A DNA stretch of 64,000 nucleotides. Origin: Miltoncostaea sp963823515. GTDB lineage: Bacteria; Actinomycetota; Thermoleophilia; Miltoncostaeales; Miltoncostaeaceae. The stretch spans positions 186,001 through 250,000 of the forward strand of contig CAWGMB010000006.1 in the NCBI GenBank assembly GCA_963823515.1, written 5' to 3'. Of the stretch, positions 1 to 7,721 are shown piece by piece. The notes below the pieces were generated by a model, which was given only the letters and a program-made list of their open reading frames with translations, did not search any database and was not told where the DNA came from. Made by a program: the position numbers and the translations under genes. Position 1 is the stretch's first letter, and the number at the start of each line of letters is the position of its first letter.

Positions 1-134
1 GACTTGCCTGCGCCGTTGTCGCCGACCAGCGCGACGACCTCGCCGGCCTCCACGCGGAAGTCCACATCGGTCAGTGCCTGCACCGCGCCGAAGCGCTTGT
101 TGACGCCCTTCAGTTCAAGAACGGGAACGCTCAC
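1..134 (-). CDS. Sugar ABC importer ATP-binding subunit (5' part only)
   Basis: Only the first 44 codons lie in the window; the gene continues past the left edge. The translation reads LELKGVNKRFGAVQAL and then a Walker A loop GDNGAGKS near residues 37-44, the form seen in the duplicated ATPases of RbsA/XylG/MglA-type (CUT2) monosaccharide importers. The GTG start at 132-134 is preceded by AAAGGA about 5 nt upstream. It follows the binding-protein gene on the same strand by about 67 nt, so the two are one transport operon; the permease presumably follows outside the window. The sugar cannot be read from this fragment. Confidence 0.85.
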   Translation of the reverse strand, partial: MSVPVLELKGVNKRFGAVQALTDVDFRVEAGEVVALVGDNGAGK

Positions 135-158
135 TGTGGTCCTTTCTCGGCGCGGCGG

Positions 159-186
159 GCCGGACGGGGGCACGCCCCCGTCCGGC
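159..186 (-). terminator. Intercistronic hairpin between binding protein and ATPase genes
   Basis: A perfect 12-bp GC-rich stem (gccggacggggg paired with cccccgtccggc) around the loop CACG sits between the binding-protein stop and the ATPase start. No T-run follows, so it is more likely a partial attenuator or 3' mRNA stabiliser that keeps binding-protein mRNA in excess over ATPase mRNA, as is known for several binding-protein-dependent importers. That role is inference. Confidence 0.6.
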
Positions 187-201
187 CGTTCCGTGCTGCT
201 G

Positions 202-1314
202 CTACTCGATCCCCGCCTCCGTGCAGGCGTCCTTGTAGGGCGGCGTGCAGATCTGCGCGGCCGTCCAGAAGCCGTCCGCGACGACCGTGTCCTTCACGTT
301 GTCCTTCGTGACGGAGATCGGGTCGAGCAGGATGCTCGGAACGTCGCCGGCACCGTTGTCGACACCCACCGTCGTCGCCGACGGAGTGACGCCGCTCACG
401 AGGTCCACCGCGAGCTGTGCGGCCTGCTCGGCCTCCGGCTTGATCGCCTTGTAGATCGTCATGAACTGCTCACCCGAGAGGATCCGCTGAATGGCGGCCA
501 GCTCGGCGTCCTGACCCGTGACGGGCCGCGTGGACGGCTTGATGCCCCTGCCCTTCATGGAGGCGATCGCGCCGCCGCCGGTGCCGTCGTTGGCGGCGTA
601 GACGCCCACGAAGCCGTTCTTGCCGAGCTTCGTGATGGCCTGGTCCATCTCGGTCTGGGCCTTGTCGGGACTCCAGTCCGGGGTGTCGTACTCGGCGCCG
701 ATCTTCAGCGTGCTGCTGTCGAAGATCGAGTGCGCGCCGGCCTTGAAGAGCTTGGCGTTGTTGTCCGTCGGGGAGCCGTTGATCATCACGATCGTGCCGT
801 CGGCCTTGCCGTCGGCGGTCAGCTTGTCGAGGAGCGCCTGACCCTGCAGCTTGCCGACCTTCTCGTTGTCGAACGAGATGTAGTAATCGACCGGCACGCC
901 GGTGATGAGGCGGTCGTAGCTGACGACCGGGATGTCCTTCGCCGCCGCCTGCGTCGCGATCGCGCCGGCCGCGGCCGAGTTGACCGGGTCCAGGACGAGG
1001 ACCTGAGCGCCGTTGGTGATAGCGGCCTCGGCCTGCGACTGCTGCTTGGACGCATCCTGGTCCGCGTTGGAATAGATGATCTTGCAGTCCGGGCAGAGCT
1101 CGGCGACCTTGGCCTCGAAGAGGGGCCGGTCCTGCGTCTCATAGCGAGCGGTCTTGGTCTCCGGTAGCAGCAAGGCGATCGTGCCGCCCGTCGCCGCGCC
1201 TCCCGCGGTGTCCGAGCTGCTGTCGTCATCATCCCCACACGCGCTCAAACCGAGCGCGATGAGCCCCGCTGCAACCACGGCGGCGAAGCCTTTCGCTTTC
1301 GACATGCCTTTCAC
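202..1314 (-). CDS. Xylose/pentose-type ABC transporter substrate-binding lipoprotein
   Basis: About 370 aa. The N-terminus has a short basic stretch, a hydrophobic helix and a lipobox LGLSAC, so the mature protein is lipid-anchored outside the membrane. The body is a periplasmic-binding-protein type I sugar fold (Peripla_BP_4): IALLLPETKTARYETQDRP near the start, VLVLDPVNSAAAG, VSYDRLITG, and VYAANDGTGGGA, all close to XylF/ChvE-like pentose binders. Of the possible starts, the GTG at 1312-1314 has the best spacing (6 nt) to GAAAGGG; a GTG at 1320 abuts that same site and an ATG at 1305 is the third option. The ATPase gene follows downstream on the same strand. Xylose as ligand is a family guess, not shown by residues here. 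Confidence 0.85.
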   Translation of the reverse strand: MKGMSKAKGFAAVVAAGLIALGLSACGDDDDSSSDTAGGAATGGTIALLLPETKTARYETQDRPLFEAKVAELCPDCKIIYSNADQDASKQQSQAEAAITNGAQVLVLDPVNSAAAGAIATQAAAKDIPVVSYDRLITGVPVDYYISFDNEKVGKLQGQALLDKLTADGKADGTIVMINGSPTDNNAKLFKAGAHSIFDSSTLKIGAEYDTPDWSPDKAQTEMDQAITKLGKNGFVGVYAANDGTGGGAIASMKGRGIKPSTRPVTGQDAELAAIQRILSGEQFMTIYKAIKPEAEQAAQLAVDLVSGVTPSATTVGVDNGAGDVPSILLDPISVTKDNVKDTVVADGFWTAAQICTPPYKDACTEAGIE

Positions 1315-1412
1315 GTGCACCCCTTTCGTGCGGCCCTGAACGATGGGCCGATCCGGTGCCGGGCCGGTCTACGGCCCAATCGGGGCGAGACTATGCAACG
1401 AACGACACGATG

Positions 1413-2465
1413 TCACCCCCGACCGCGCTGCTTCTGGGTTACACGGGCGGCGTCGATGACCTCGAGCACGGCCACGGCGTCGGCCGGATCGACCGTGACC
1501 GGCCCCTCGCCGCGCAGATGGCGCGCCACGCCGGCGTAGAACGCGGGGTAGTCGCCGGGCTCGGTCTCGACCGGACGCGGCTCGCCCCCGTCGCCCAGTC
1601 GCCCCCAGGCCCCGGCCGGCTCGCGGCCCCAGGCACGGCCGCCGGGCCGGGCGCCCGTGCGCAGCGCGTCCTCCTGGGGGTCGAGCCCGAACACCTCGTA
1701 CGTGGCGGCCCGGCCCACCAGACGCATCCGCGGCGCCGGCACGCCCGACAGGACGCTCGCCCCCAGGTGGGAGCGCACGCCGCCCGGGTGGGTGAGCGAC
1801 AGGAAGACCTCGTCGTCCACCTGCGCTCCGGCGCGGACCATGTCGAGCTCGGCGTGGACCGCGACGGGCGGCCCGAAGAGCACGATCGCCTGATCGATGA
1901 GGTGGCTTCCGAGGTCGGCGAGCAGACCGCCGGCCTCGTCCACGCCGGGCCGCTCTCGCCAGCGGGAGGCGTCCACCCGCGGGCGCCAGCGGTCGAAGCG
2001 CGACTCGAAGCGCACCGGCGCGCCCACCGACCCCTCTGCCAGCAGGCGGCGCACCGTCAGGAAGTCCCCGTCCCAGCGGCGGTTCTGGAAGACGGTGAGC
2101 ATCACTCCGGCATCGCGGGCGGCGGCGATCAGCAGGCGCGCCCCCGCGGCGTCCGGCGCCAGCGGCTTGTCGACCACGACCGGGATCCCCGCCGCGATCG
2201 CGGCGAGGGCCAGCGGGACGTGGGCGCGATTGGGCGCGGCCACGACCACGAGGTCGAACTCCCCCGGCGCCGCCCAGATGCGCTCCGCGGAGTCGAGGAT
2301 TCTCGCGCCCGGGTGCTCTCGCGCCGCCGTCGCCGAGCGCTCCGGATCGGAGGTCACGACCGCCGCCACCCGCATGCCGGGCTCGGCCGAGACCAGCGGG
2401 GCGTGGAAGAAGCGTCCCGCGACCCCGTACCCGACGATGGCGACACGCAGCGATGATCGCCTCAC
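1413..2465 (-). CDS. Gfo/Idh/MocA-family NAD(P)-dependent oxidoreductase
   Basis: 350 aa, usual length for the family. Residues 7-20 carry the Rossmann signature VAIVGYGVAGRFFH; VVTSDPERS follows as the second strand, and VVDKPLAP near residue 100 matches the conserved (E/D)KP motif that holds the catalytic lysine. The C-terminal half is the GFO_IDH_MocA_C beta-sheet domain (residues about 125-345), which binds a sugar or cyclitol substrate. The gene lies upstream of the sugar importer on the same strand with about 100 nt between them, so a role in sugar or inositol oxidation is plausible but not proven. The start is the ATG at 2465. Confidence 0.85.
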   Translation of the reverse strand: MRRSSLRVAIVGYGVAGRFFHAPLVSAEPGMRVAAVVTSDPERSATAAREHPGARILDSAERIWAAPGEFDLVVVAAPNRAHVPLALAAIAAGIPVVVDKPLAPDAAGARLLIAAARDAGVMLTVFQNRRWDGDFLTVRRLLAEGSVGAPVRFESRFDRWRPRVDASRWRERPGVDEAGGLLADLGSHLIDQAIVLFGPPVAVHAELDMVRAGAQVDDEVFLSLTHPGGVRSHLGASVLSGVPAPRMRLVGRAATYEVFGLDPQEDALRTGARPGGRAWGREPAGAWGRLGDGGEPRPVETEPGDYPAFYAGVARHLRGEGPVTVDPADAVAVLEVIDAARVTQKQRGRG

Positions 2466-2523
2466 CGGCGACCCTCCGGCGGAGCGGCGTGGGGTCGGAC
2501 CCGACCGCCGCGCCGGCGTCGGA

Positions 2524-2938
2524 TCACTCCAGGAGGCTGCGAAGCATCCACGCGGTCTTCTCGTGGACCTGGAGCCGCTGGGTCAGCAGGTCCGCGGTCG
2601 CTTCGTCGTGGGCCCCGTCGGCGATCGGGAAGACCACGGCAGGACCGCGGTGACCGGGATGCGACCGGGCAGTGCGGGCGACGGCCTCCTGGCCGGCCAC
2701 GAGACGACGGATCATCTCGACCGCGTCCGGGCAATCGTCCTCCTCGGCGATCGACGACAGCCGGATGAACTCCCGGTAGCTCCCCGGCGCCGGAGCCCCG
2801 AGGGAGCGTATGCGCTCGGCGATCATGTGACGGCGATGGCGGTCGTCGCGTAGTCGCACGGCGATGGCGAGCTCGTCGTACTGGGTCTCGAACATCAGAT
2901 GGAGGCTGGTGAACATCGGCGGTGACGTTCCAGTGGTA
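2524..2938 (-). pseudogene. Dps-like ferritin remnant, frameshifted and missing its N-terminal helix
   Basis: Dps proteins are 150-170 aa ferritin-fold dodecamers that store iron and protect DNA. From an ATG at 2916 a 130-aa frame reads MFTSLHLMFETQYDELA, then AERIRSLGAPAPGS and ends LTQRLQVHEKTAWMLRSLLE, a clear Dps C-terminal two thirds. Just upstream, near 2921, the missing continuation YHWNVT appears in a different frame, so one base seems lost between YHWNVT and MFTSLH. Upstream of that nothing resembles Dps helix A, and a stop follows. An insertion (RLRDDRHRRHM) also interrupts the usual AIAV-xx-IAERI helix; the DNA there contains two copies of CGCCATCGCCGT. Ferroxidase ligands on helix A are therefore absent or unlinked. 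Probably inactive. Confidence 0.75.
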
Positions 2939-3075
2939 CGTTGTGGGCCGTCCCGAGCCCGCCGCGGACGACCCCCCGGATGCCGGTGCCTCTCACCCCG
3001 ACCGGCACAACGCCGTGCGGCGCGGCCGACGCACCATGAACCCCATGCATCACCCCGGATCGAAAGGGCGCAGCG

Positions 3076-3417
3076 ATGACCCCCCACGTGAGGACCGCAC
3101 TGATCGTTAACGACGACGCCCCCCTGCGCGTCGTGTTCGGAAGGGCTCTTGAGCGCTCCGGGTTCGCCGTGCACATCGCCGACGGGGCAGCCGCAGCGGC
3201 GGCGGTGCTCCAGGAGCACCCGGTGTCGGTCGTCGTTCTCGACAACCACATGCCCGGGATGAGCGGCCTCGAGGCCATCAAGCTCTTCAGGTAGAGGCGA
3301 TCCTCCGAGGAGCTTCCGATCCTCCTCGTCTCCGGATCGAGCCACGTCCGGGACATCGAGCTCGCCATGTAGGTGTCGGCGAAAGCCTTCCTGCGCAAGC
3401 CCGGCGGCCTCTCGATC
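3076..3417 (+). pseudogene. Response-regulator receiver domain with two in-frame TAG codons
   Basis: Starts at ATG 3076 after GAAAGGG. The frame encodes a nearly complete CheY-like receiver: acidic pair in LIVNDDAPLR, phosphoacceptor in VVVLDNHMPGMSG, the switch serine in LLVSGSS and the invariant lysine in AFLRKP. However, TAG codons at 3292-3294 (after KLFR) and 3370-3372 (after ELAM) interrupt it; the frame between and after them still matches the fold. Both could derive from CAG by single C-to-T changes. Any product ends after 72 aa, lacking strands 4-5. The histidine kinase downstream is its likely former partner. Confidence 0.75.
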
Positions 3418-3635
3418 GTCGGGGTCGATGCCGATGTCGATGGTCGGTTCAGCCATGCTCCGCCCCTTGGGGTTCAGGCCTGCGTCCAGGCGCGCCGGTA
3501 CGGCGCGTCGGCGACTTCCGCGACGACGCGACGGCCCCGCCACGGGCTCTTCGCCGCGGTCGGCGGGCCTTCCTGGTCACGACCCGCGCCGTCCTGCGCT
3601 CGGACACGACCGGACCGTCGGCGGGCGTCCTGCTG

Positions 3636-4922
3636 ATGGCACGGGAGGTTGACGACGCTTTCACCGGGGACCTGGCGTCGCTGGTGAACCTCAAGCTCAC
3701 CGCCAGGCGGTGCCTCGACGGGTGCGACGAGCTGAGGAGCACGCCCGTCGTGAGCCGCACCGCGGACACGGTCTCGACGGACACAGCGATCCGGTCACCG
3801 TCGGGCGAGCCGGTGCTAAGCGTCCGGGTCGATGGGGATCGTTCGATCTACCTCGCCAGCGTCGCCGGGCTCCGGCGCATGATGCTGATCGTCATCGGGG
3901 TCGGGCTGATCGCCGGCCTCGTCACGGTCGCAGGGATCCACCGCCTCGTCATCGGCCGGCTCAGCCGGCTCGGGCAGACGGTCTCCGAGGTGGAGCGCAA
4001 CGACGATCCGTCCATTCGAGCGGTCGTCGAGGGCGGAGACGAGATCGGCCGGCTCTCCGACGGCGTGAACAGGATGCTGGCGAGCCTCGAAGCCTCACGC
4101 GACGAGCTCGTCGAGGCGAAGCGGCGGGTCGATCAGGCGAGCGGTGCCAAGTCGCGATTCCTCGCCCACATGAGCCATGAGATCCGGACCCCCCTCAACG
4201 CGGTCCTCGCCTACGGGCAGCTCCTCCAGCTGGACGCGGTCGACGCGGAGTCCCGGGACGCCGCGAACCAGATCGTCCACGCCGCCCGCCATGTGACCGA
4301 CCTCCTCGATGAGATCCTCGACGTCGCCCGCATCGAGGCCGGCGCGATCTTCCGCGACCTCTCCGACATCGACGCCGACGCGGTGGTCGGCGAAGTGGTC
4401 GAGCTCTCCCGACCCCTCGCGATCGAGGTCGGTGCGACCATCGAGCACGAGCCGGCAGGCGGGTGCCGCGCCCTGGCGGACCCCGTGCGACTGAGGCAGA
4501 TCGTTCTCAACCTCGTTTCCAACGCGGTCAAGTACGGAGGAAGCCACGGGCCGGTCACGGTTCGGACGTTGACCGCCGACGGGGTCGTCTCGATCGAGGT
4601 CGCCAACCTGGGCCCGGGCATTCCCGACGAGCTGCTCGACCGGCTCTTCGTCCCGTTCGACCGCCTCGAAGCCGACCAGGGTGGCCAGAAGGGCAGCGGC
4701 ATCGGTCTGGCCGTCGCCAAGCAACTCGTCGAGCTCATGCACGGGACGATCGAGGTGAGCAGCGGGCCGGGTCGCGGCGCGATGTTCACGGTCGCCCTTC
4801 CGACGCCGGAACCATGGATCCACCCCGGGCTCCGCTACCGTCCTGGAGCAGGCATCCGTCTGAGAGCCCTGAGGATCTCCTCGGGACAGAGCCAACGTCG
4901 CGCCCCCATGGACCGACGGTAG
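3636..4922 (+). CDS. Sensor histidine kinase with truncated CHASE4-like sensor
   Basis: 428 aa from ATG 3636. The first ~75 residues look like the end of a CHASE4-type extracellular sensor; the same frame continues upstream of the ATG as FLVTTRAVLRSDTTGPSAGVL, also CHASE4-like, but no start or first membrane helix can be found, so the 5' end seems lost. One transmembrane helix (about 82-106), HAMP (about 108-150), HisKA with H-box FLAHMSHEIRTPLN (about 172), then HATPase_c with NLVSNAVKYG, LGPGIPDELLD and GSGIGLAVAKQL. A 40-residue tail after the ATPase domain is not conserved in the family. It follows the broken receiver, suggesting a decayed two-component unit. The kinase core is intact; membrane topology would not be normal. 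Confidence 0.7.
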   Translation: MAREVDDAFTGDLASLVNLKLTARRCLDGCDELRSTPVVSRTADTVSTDTAIRSPSGEPVLSVRVDGDRSIYLASVAGLRRMMLIVIGVGLIAGLVTVAGIHRLVIGRLSRLGQTVSEVERNDDPSIRAVVEGGDEIGRLSDGVNRMLASLEASRDELVEAKRRVDQASGAKSRFLAHMSHEIRTPLNAVLAYGQLLQLDAVDAESRDAANQIVHAARHVTDLLDEILDVARIEAGAIFRDLSDIDADAVVGEVVELSRPLAIEVGATIEHEPAGGCRALADPVRLRQIVLNLVSNAVKYGGSHGPVTVRTLTADGVVSIEVANLGPGIPDELLDRLFVPFDRLEADQGGQKGSGIGLAVAKQLVELMHGTIEVSSGPGRGAMFTVALPTPEPWIHPGLRYRPGAGIRLRALRISSGQSQRRAPMDRR

Positions 4923-5102
4923 CCGCTCTCCGCCGGATCGGGGTGGGCGCTTTCCCCAACCCGTGGCGACGATTCGGGCGACCTGACTCCGGCCGCCCTC
5001 CCCGCACGCGCGCGTCGTCCGATGCCCGGGGCCGTGGCCTTGTGCAACCCTTTGGGCCCCGCGCAGAGGAACCGCGCTCCCGACAGCGAAATGGCGACTC
5101 GT

Positions 5103-5279
5103 ATGAAGATCCTCTTCGTCATCATCGGCATCGTCGTGATCTTCGGGATCCTGATCTCGAGCGGTGGCGTGGCCGGCGGCATCTGCATCCAGGGCGTGGG
5201 CTGCGTGCGCTCGGAGGCCGGCGGCGTGAAGATCGACCAGAACGACGGACCCGTGACCATCCAAGCCGGGCGGCCGTGA
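5103..5279 (+). CDS. Small single-pass membrane protein
   Basis: 58 aa from the ATG at 5103 (an ATG at 5091 would add MATR). One strongly hydrophobic helix, MKILFVIIGIVVIFGILISSGG, is followed by a short tail with two cysteines (GICIQGVGCVRSEAGG) and KIDQNDGPVTIQ. No family recognised. Its stop is 4 nt before the next gene, so the two are probably co-translated. No clear ribosome-binding site is visible for either start. Confidence 0.5.
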   Translation: MKILFVIIGIVVIFGILISSGGVAGGICIQGVGCVRSEAGGVKIDQNDGPVTIQAGRP

Positions 5280-5283
5280 TCGT

Positions 5284-5814
5284 GTGAGCGCGATCCCCTT
5301 CGGGCCGGAGTCGAAGGACCCCACGTGGCGCTGGGGATCATTCGCCATGGGCGTCGTGGGGTTCATCCTCCTCTTCTGGGTGATGACCCTGTTCCAGACT
5401 CTGTTCCTGGGCTGGTTCCGGCTGTTCTTCCTGGTGGTGCTGGCCCTGCTGCTGAGCGCGCGCTCCGGACGCCGCTGGCTCCAGGGCCGCGAGCCGGAGC
5501 GCACGTTCACCAAGACCGTCCACCCGACGGTCAACGTCGACGGCAAGCCCGGCTCGACCTACGTGTTCCTCGAGCCGGCCAAGGGCGGCGGCAGGGCGGC
5601 GAAGGTGAAGCCGCGCGATTTCGGGCCGCTCTGGTGGACCCTGTACACCGTGGTGGTGCGTGCGCCGGTCGCGCTCGGCGACGTGATGCTGACCACGTTC
5701 TGGCGCCTGCTGGGTGGGCGCTGGCAGGCCCAGAGCGGCACTGGTGCTCCCAGCGTGACCTCGGAGGACTTCGACTACTCGGCCGAGCTTCCGCGGACGG
5801 ACAGGCACTTCTGA
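5284..5814 (+). CDS. Uncharacterised membrane protein
   Basis: 176 aa with a GTG start 4 nt after the preceding small membrane gene. The N-terminal third has two adjacent hydrophobic helices (about residues 18-42 and 44-60), followed by a polar stretch with TVHPTVNVDGKPGSTYVFLEP and a second amphipathic region WWTLYTVVVRAPVALGDVMLTTFWRLLGG. I do not recognise the family. Composition and codon use match the neighbours, and the coupled arrangement with the small protein upstream suggests a two-subunit envelope unit. Confidence 0.6.
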   Translation: MSAIPFGPESKDPTWRWGSFAMGVVGFILLFWVMTLFQTLFLGWFRLFFLVVLALLLSARSGRRWLQGREPERTFTKTVHPTVNVDGKPGSTYVFLEPAKGGGRAAKVKPRDFGPLWWTLYTVVVRAPVALGDVMLTTFWRLLGGRWQAQSGTGAPSVTSEDFDYSAELPRTDRHF

Positions 5815-5921
5815 GCAATCCGCCAGACTCGCCGAGCCGGAAGGCCGTGGAGGCCGCCGCTTGCGTCGCACCCACCCGAGCCGACGAGTAGCGTGCGCGT
5901 GTCCGGCCGACGACGCGGGCG

Positions 5922-7652
5922 GTGACGCGGGTGGCGATACGGGGGACGAGGAAGGGCGCCGGCGAGGACGAGAGCATCGTCCTCGAGCTGGACAGCGACC
6001 TGCGCCACGTCCACGCGAGCAAGGCGGCGCTCGCCATGGTCGGACTCCCGGCCGAGGCGCTGGTGGGGCGCACATCCGGGGAGGCCGGGCTGCCCCCGGA
6101 GGTGGTGGATCCCCTGGAGCGCGAACTGCGCGCGGCCGTCGCCCAGAGAAGCGAGCGCCAGCTCGAGCTGGAGATGCCCACCAGCGAGGGCATCCGCTGG
6201 CTGCATCTTCGCCTGGTTCCCGGCGCTCCCGGCGACGCCGGGGCCGTCACGGTCATGGCCACCGACATCACCGCCCGCAAGCACGCCGAGCTGCGCCTCA
6301 GCGCGGGAGGCGCGGCGTTCCGCGCGCTGGTCGAGGACTCCCCCGACCCGATCGCGCTGATCGACGCGGACATGCGGGTCACCTTCGTGAACGACGCCCT
6401 GGTGCGCGCGGCCGGGCGGCCGGCCTCGGTCATCCTGGGCCGGACGATCGCCGAGGCCGGGCTCTCGGCGGACATCGCCGCGCGCTGGGAGGAGGCCGTG
6501 CACACGGTGCTCACCACCGGCGAGCGCCTGGCCATCGACTTCCGCTTCACGACCCCGGACGGGCCCCGCTGGTTCAGCGCCCGCCTGCTTCCCGAGCTCG
6601 AGGACGACCGACGCGGCGGCCACGTGATCCTCGCCTGCACCGACGTCACCGATCGCGTCAACCGCGAGGCCGAGCAGGCGGCCCTGCGACGCGTCGCCAC
6701 CGTGGTGGCCCGCGAGGCCGAGCTCGAGGAGATCGGGCGGGTGGTCGCCCAGGAGGCGGCCCTGCTGCTGAATGCCAGCGGGAGCGCGGTGTACCGCTTC
6801 GAGTCGGAGGACGTCGCCACCTGCGTGGCGGCCCACCCCCCGGCCGCCCCGGGATCGGCGTCGGCCACCACCATCTCCCTCACCCCCTCCACCGCGACCG
6901 GCCGCACCGCCCGCACCGGCGAGGCGACCTGCGTCGAGGACTACCGGCGGGCACCCGACGACGACTCGGTGCGCGAGGTCCTCGACGCGGGACTGCGCAG
7001 CGGCATCGCCTCCCCCCTGTGGACGCGCGGGCGGCTGTGGGGCGCCCTCACGGCCGGATCGTCGCGCCCCTTCGCCTTCGGCCCGGCCGAGGAGCGGCGC
7101 CTGGCCGCGTTCGCCGAGCTGGCGGCGATCGCGGTGGCCAACGCCGAGACGCGGTTCGAGCTCGACCGGCTCGCCGACACCGACCCCCTCACGGGGCTCG
7201 CCAACCGGCGCGCGCTCACCGCGCGGCTGAACGGCGAGGTGGAGCGCGCCCGGCGTCACGGCCACTCCCTCTCGCTGGCGATCCTCGACCTCGACGACTT
7301 CAAGATGATCAACGACACGCTGGGCCACCAGACCGGGGACGCGGTGCTGGCCGAGGTGGGCCGCCGCCTCACCGCGACCTGCCGGGCCGGCGAGTTGGTG
7401 GCGCGGATGGGAGGCGAGGAGTTCGCCTGGATCCTCCCCCTCTCCGACGCCGCTGCCAGCGTCGTGGCGGTGGAGCGCGCCCGCGCCGCCATCGCGCAGA
7501 TCAGCGTGGAGGGCGCCCGCGGGATCACCTGCTCGGCCGGGATCTGCGACCTGTCGGTGGCGCCGGACGTGGACGGGCTGCTGCGGCTCGCCGACCGCGC
7601 GCTGTACGTCGCCAAGGGCGCCGGCCGCGACCGGGTGGAGATCGCCCGCTGA
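5922..7652 (+). CDS. PAS-PAS-GAF-GGDEF diguanylate cyclase
   Basis: 576 aa, cytosolic (no membrane helix). Two PAS-like sensor domains (about 15-120 and 125-235; the second has DSPDPIALIDADMRVTFVNDA), a GAF domain (about 250-410) and a C-terminal GGDEF domain (about 415-576) with the active-site motif GGEEF at 497-501, so it should make cyclic di-GMP from two GTP. The allosteric I-site position five residues before the motif reads RAGE rather than RxxD, so product inhibition may be weak. Start is the GTG at 5922; GTG at 5931 is an alternative, and neither has a clear Shine-Dalgarno. A second GGDEF protein lies at 15.7-17.8 kb. Confidence 0.85.
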   Translation: MTRVAIRGTRKGAGEDESIVLELDSDLRHVHASKAALAMVGLPAEALVGRTSGEAGLPPEVVDPLERELRAAVAQRSERQLELEMPTSEGIRWLHLRLVPGAPGDAGAVTVMATDITARKHAELRLSAGGAAFRALVEDSPDPIALIDADMRVTFVNDALVRAAGRPASVILGRTIAEAGLSADIAARWEEAVHTVLTTGERLAIDFRFTTPDGPRWFSARLLPELEDDRRGGHVILACTDVTDRVNREAEQAALRRVATVVAREAELEEIGRVVAQEAALLLNASGSAVYRFESEDVATCVAAHPPAAPGSASATTISLTPSTATGRTARTGEATCVEDYRRAPDDDSVREVLDAGLRSGIASPLWTRGRLWGALTAGSSRPFAFGPAEERRLAAFAELAAIAVANAETRFELDRLADTDPLTGLANRRALTARLNGEVERARRHGHSLSLAILDLDDFKMINDTLGHQTGDAVLAEVGRRLTATCRAGELVARMGGEEFAWILPLSDAAASVVAVERARAAIAQISVEGARGITCSAGICDLSVAPDVDGLLRLADRALYVAKGAGRDRVEIAR

Positions 7653-7721
7653 GGGTTCCCATCGGGGGCGAGGACACCGGTCCGTTGTGGCCCGGCGAGG
7701 GGCTCGGGTACCCTCCGCGGG

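Noticed and set aside
4..1167. 387-codon open frame opposite the binding-protein gene
   Set aside because: Arginine/valine/aspartate-rich shadow of a well-supported lipoprotein gene; no domain or start signal.
3292..3372. Pyrrolysine or amber-recoding at the two TAG codons
   Set aside because: TAG is used as a normal stop in many neighbouring genes and no suppressor machinery is present.
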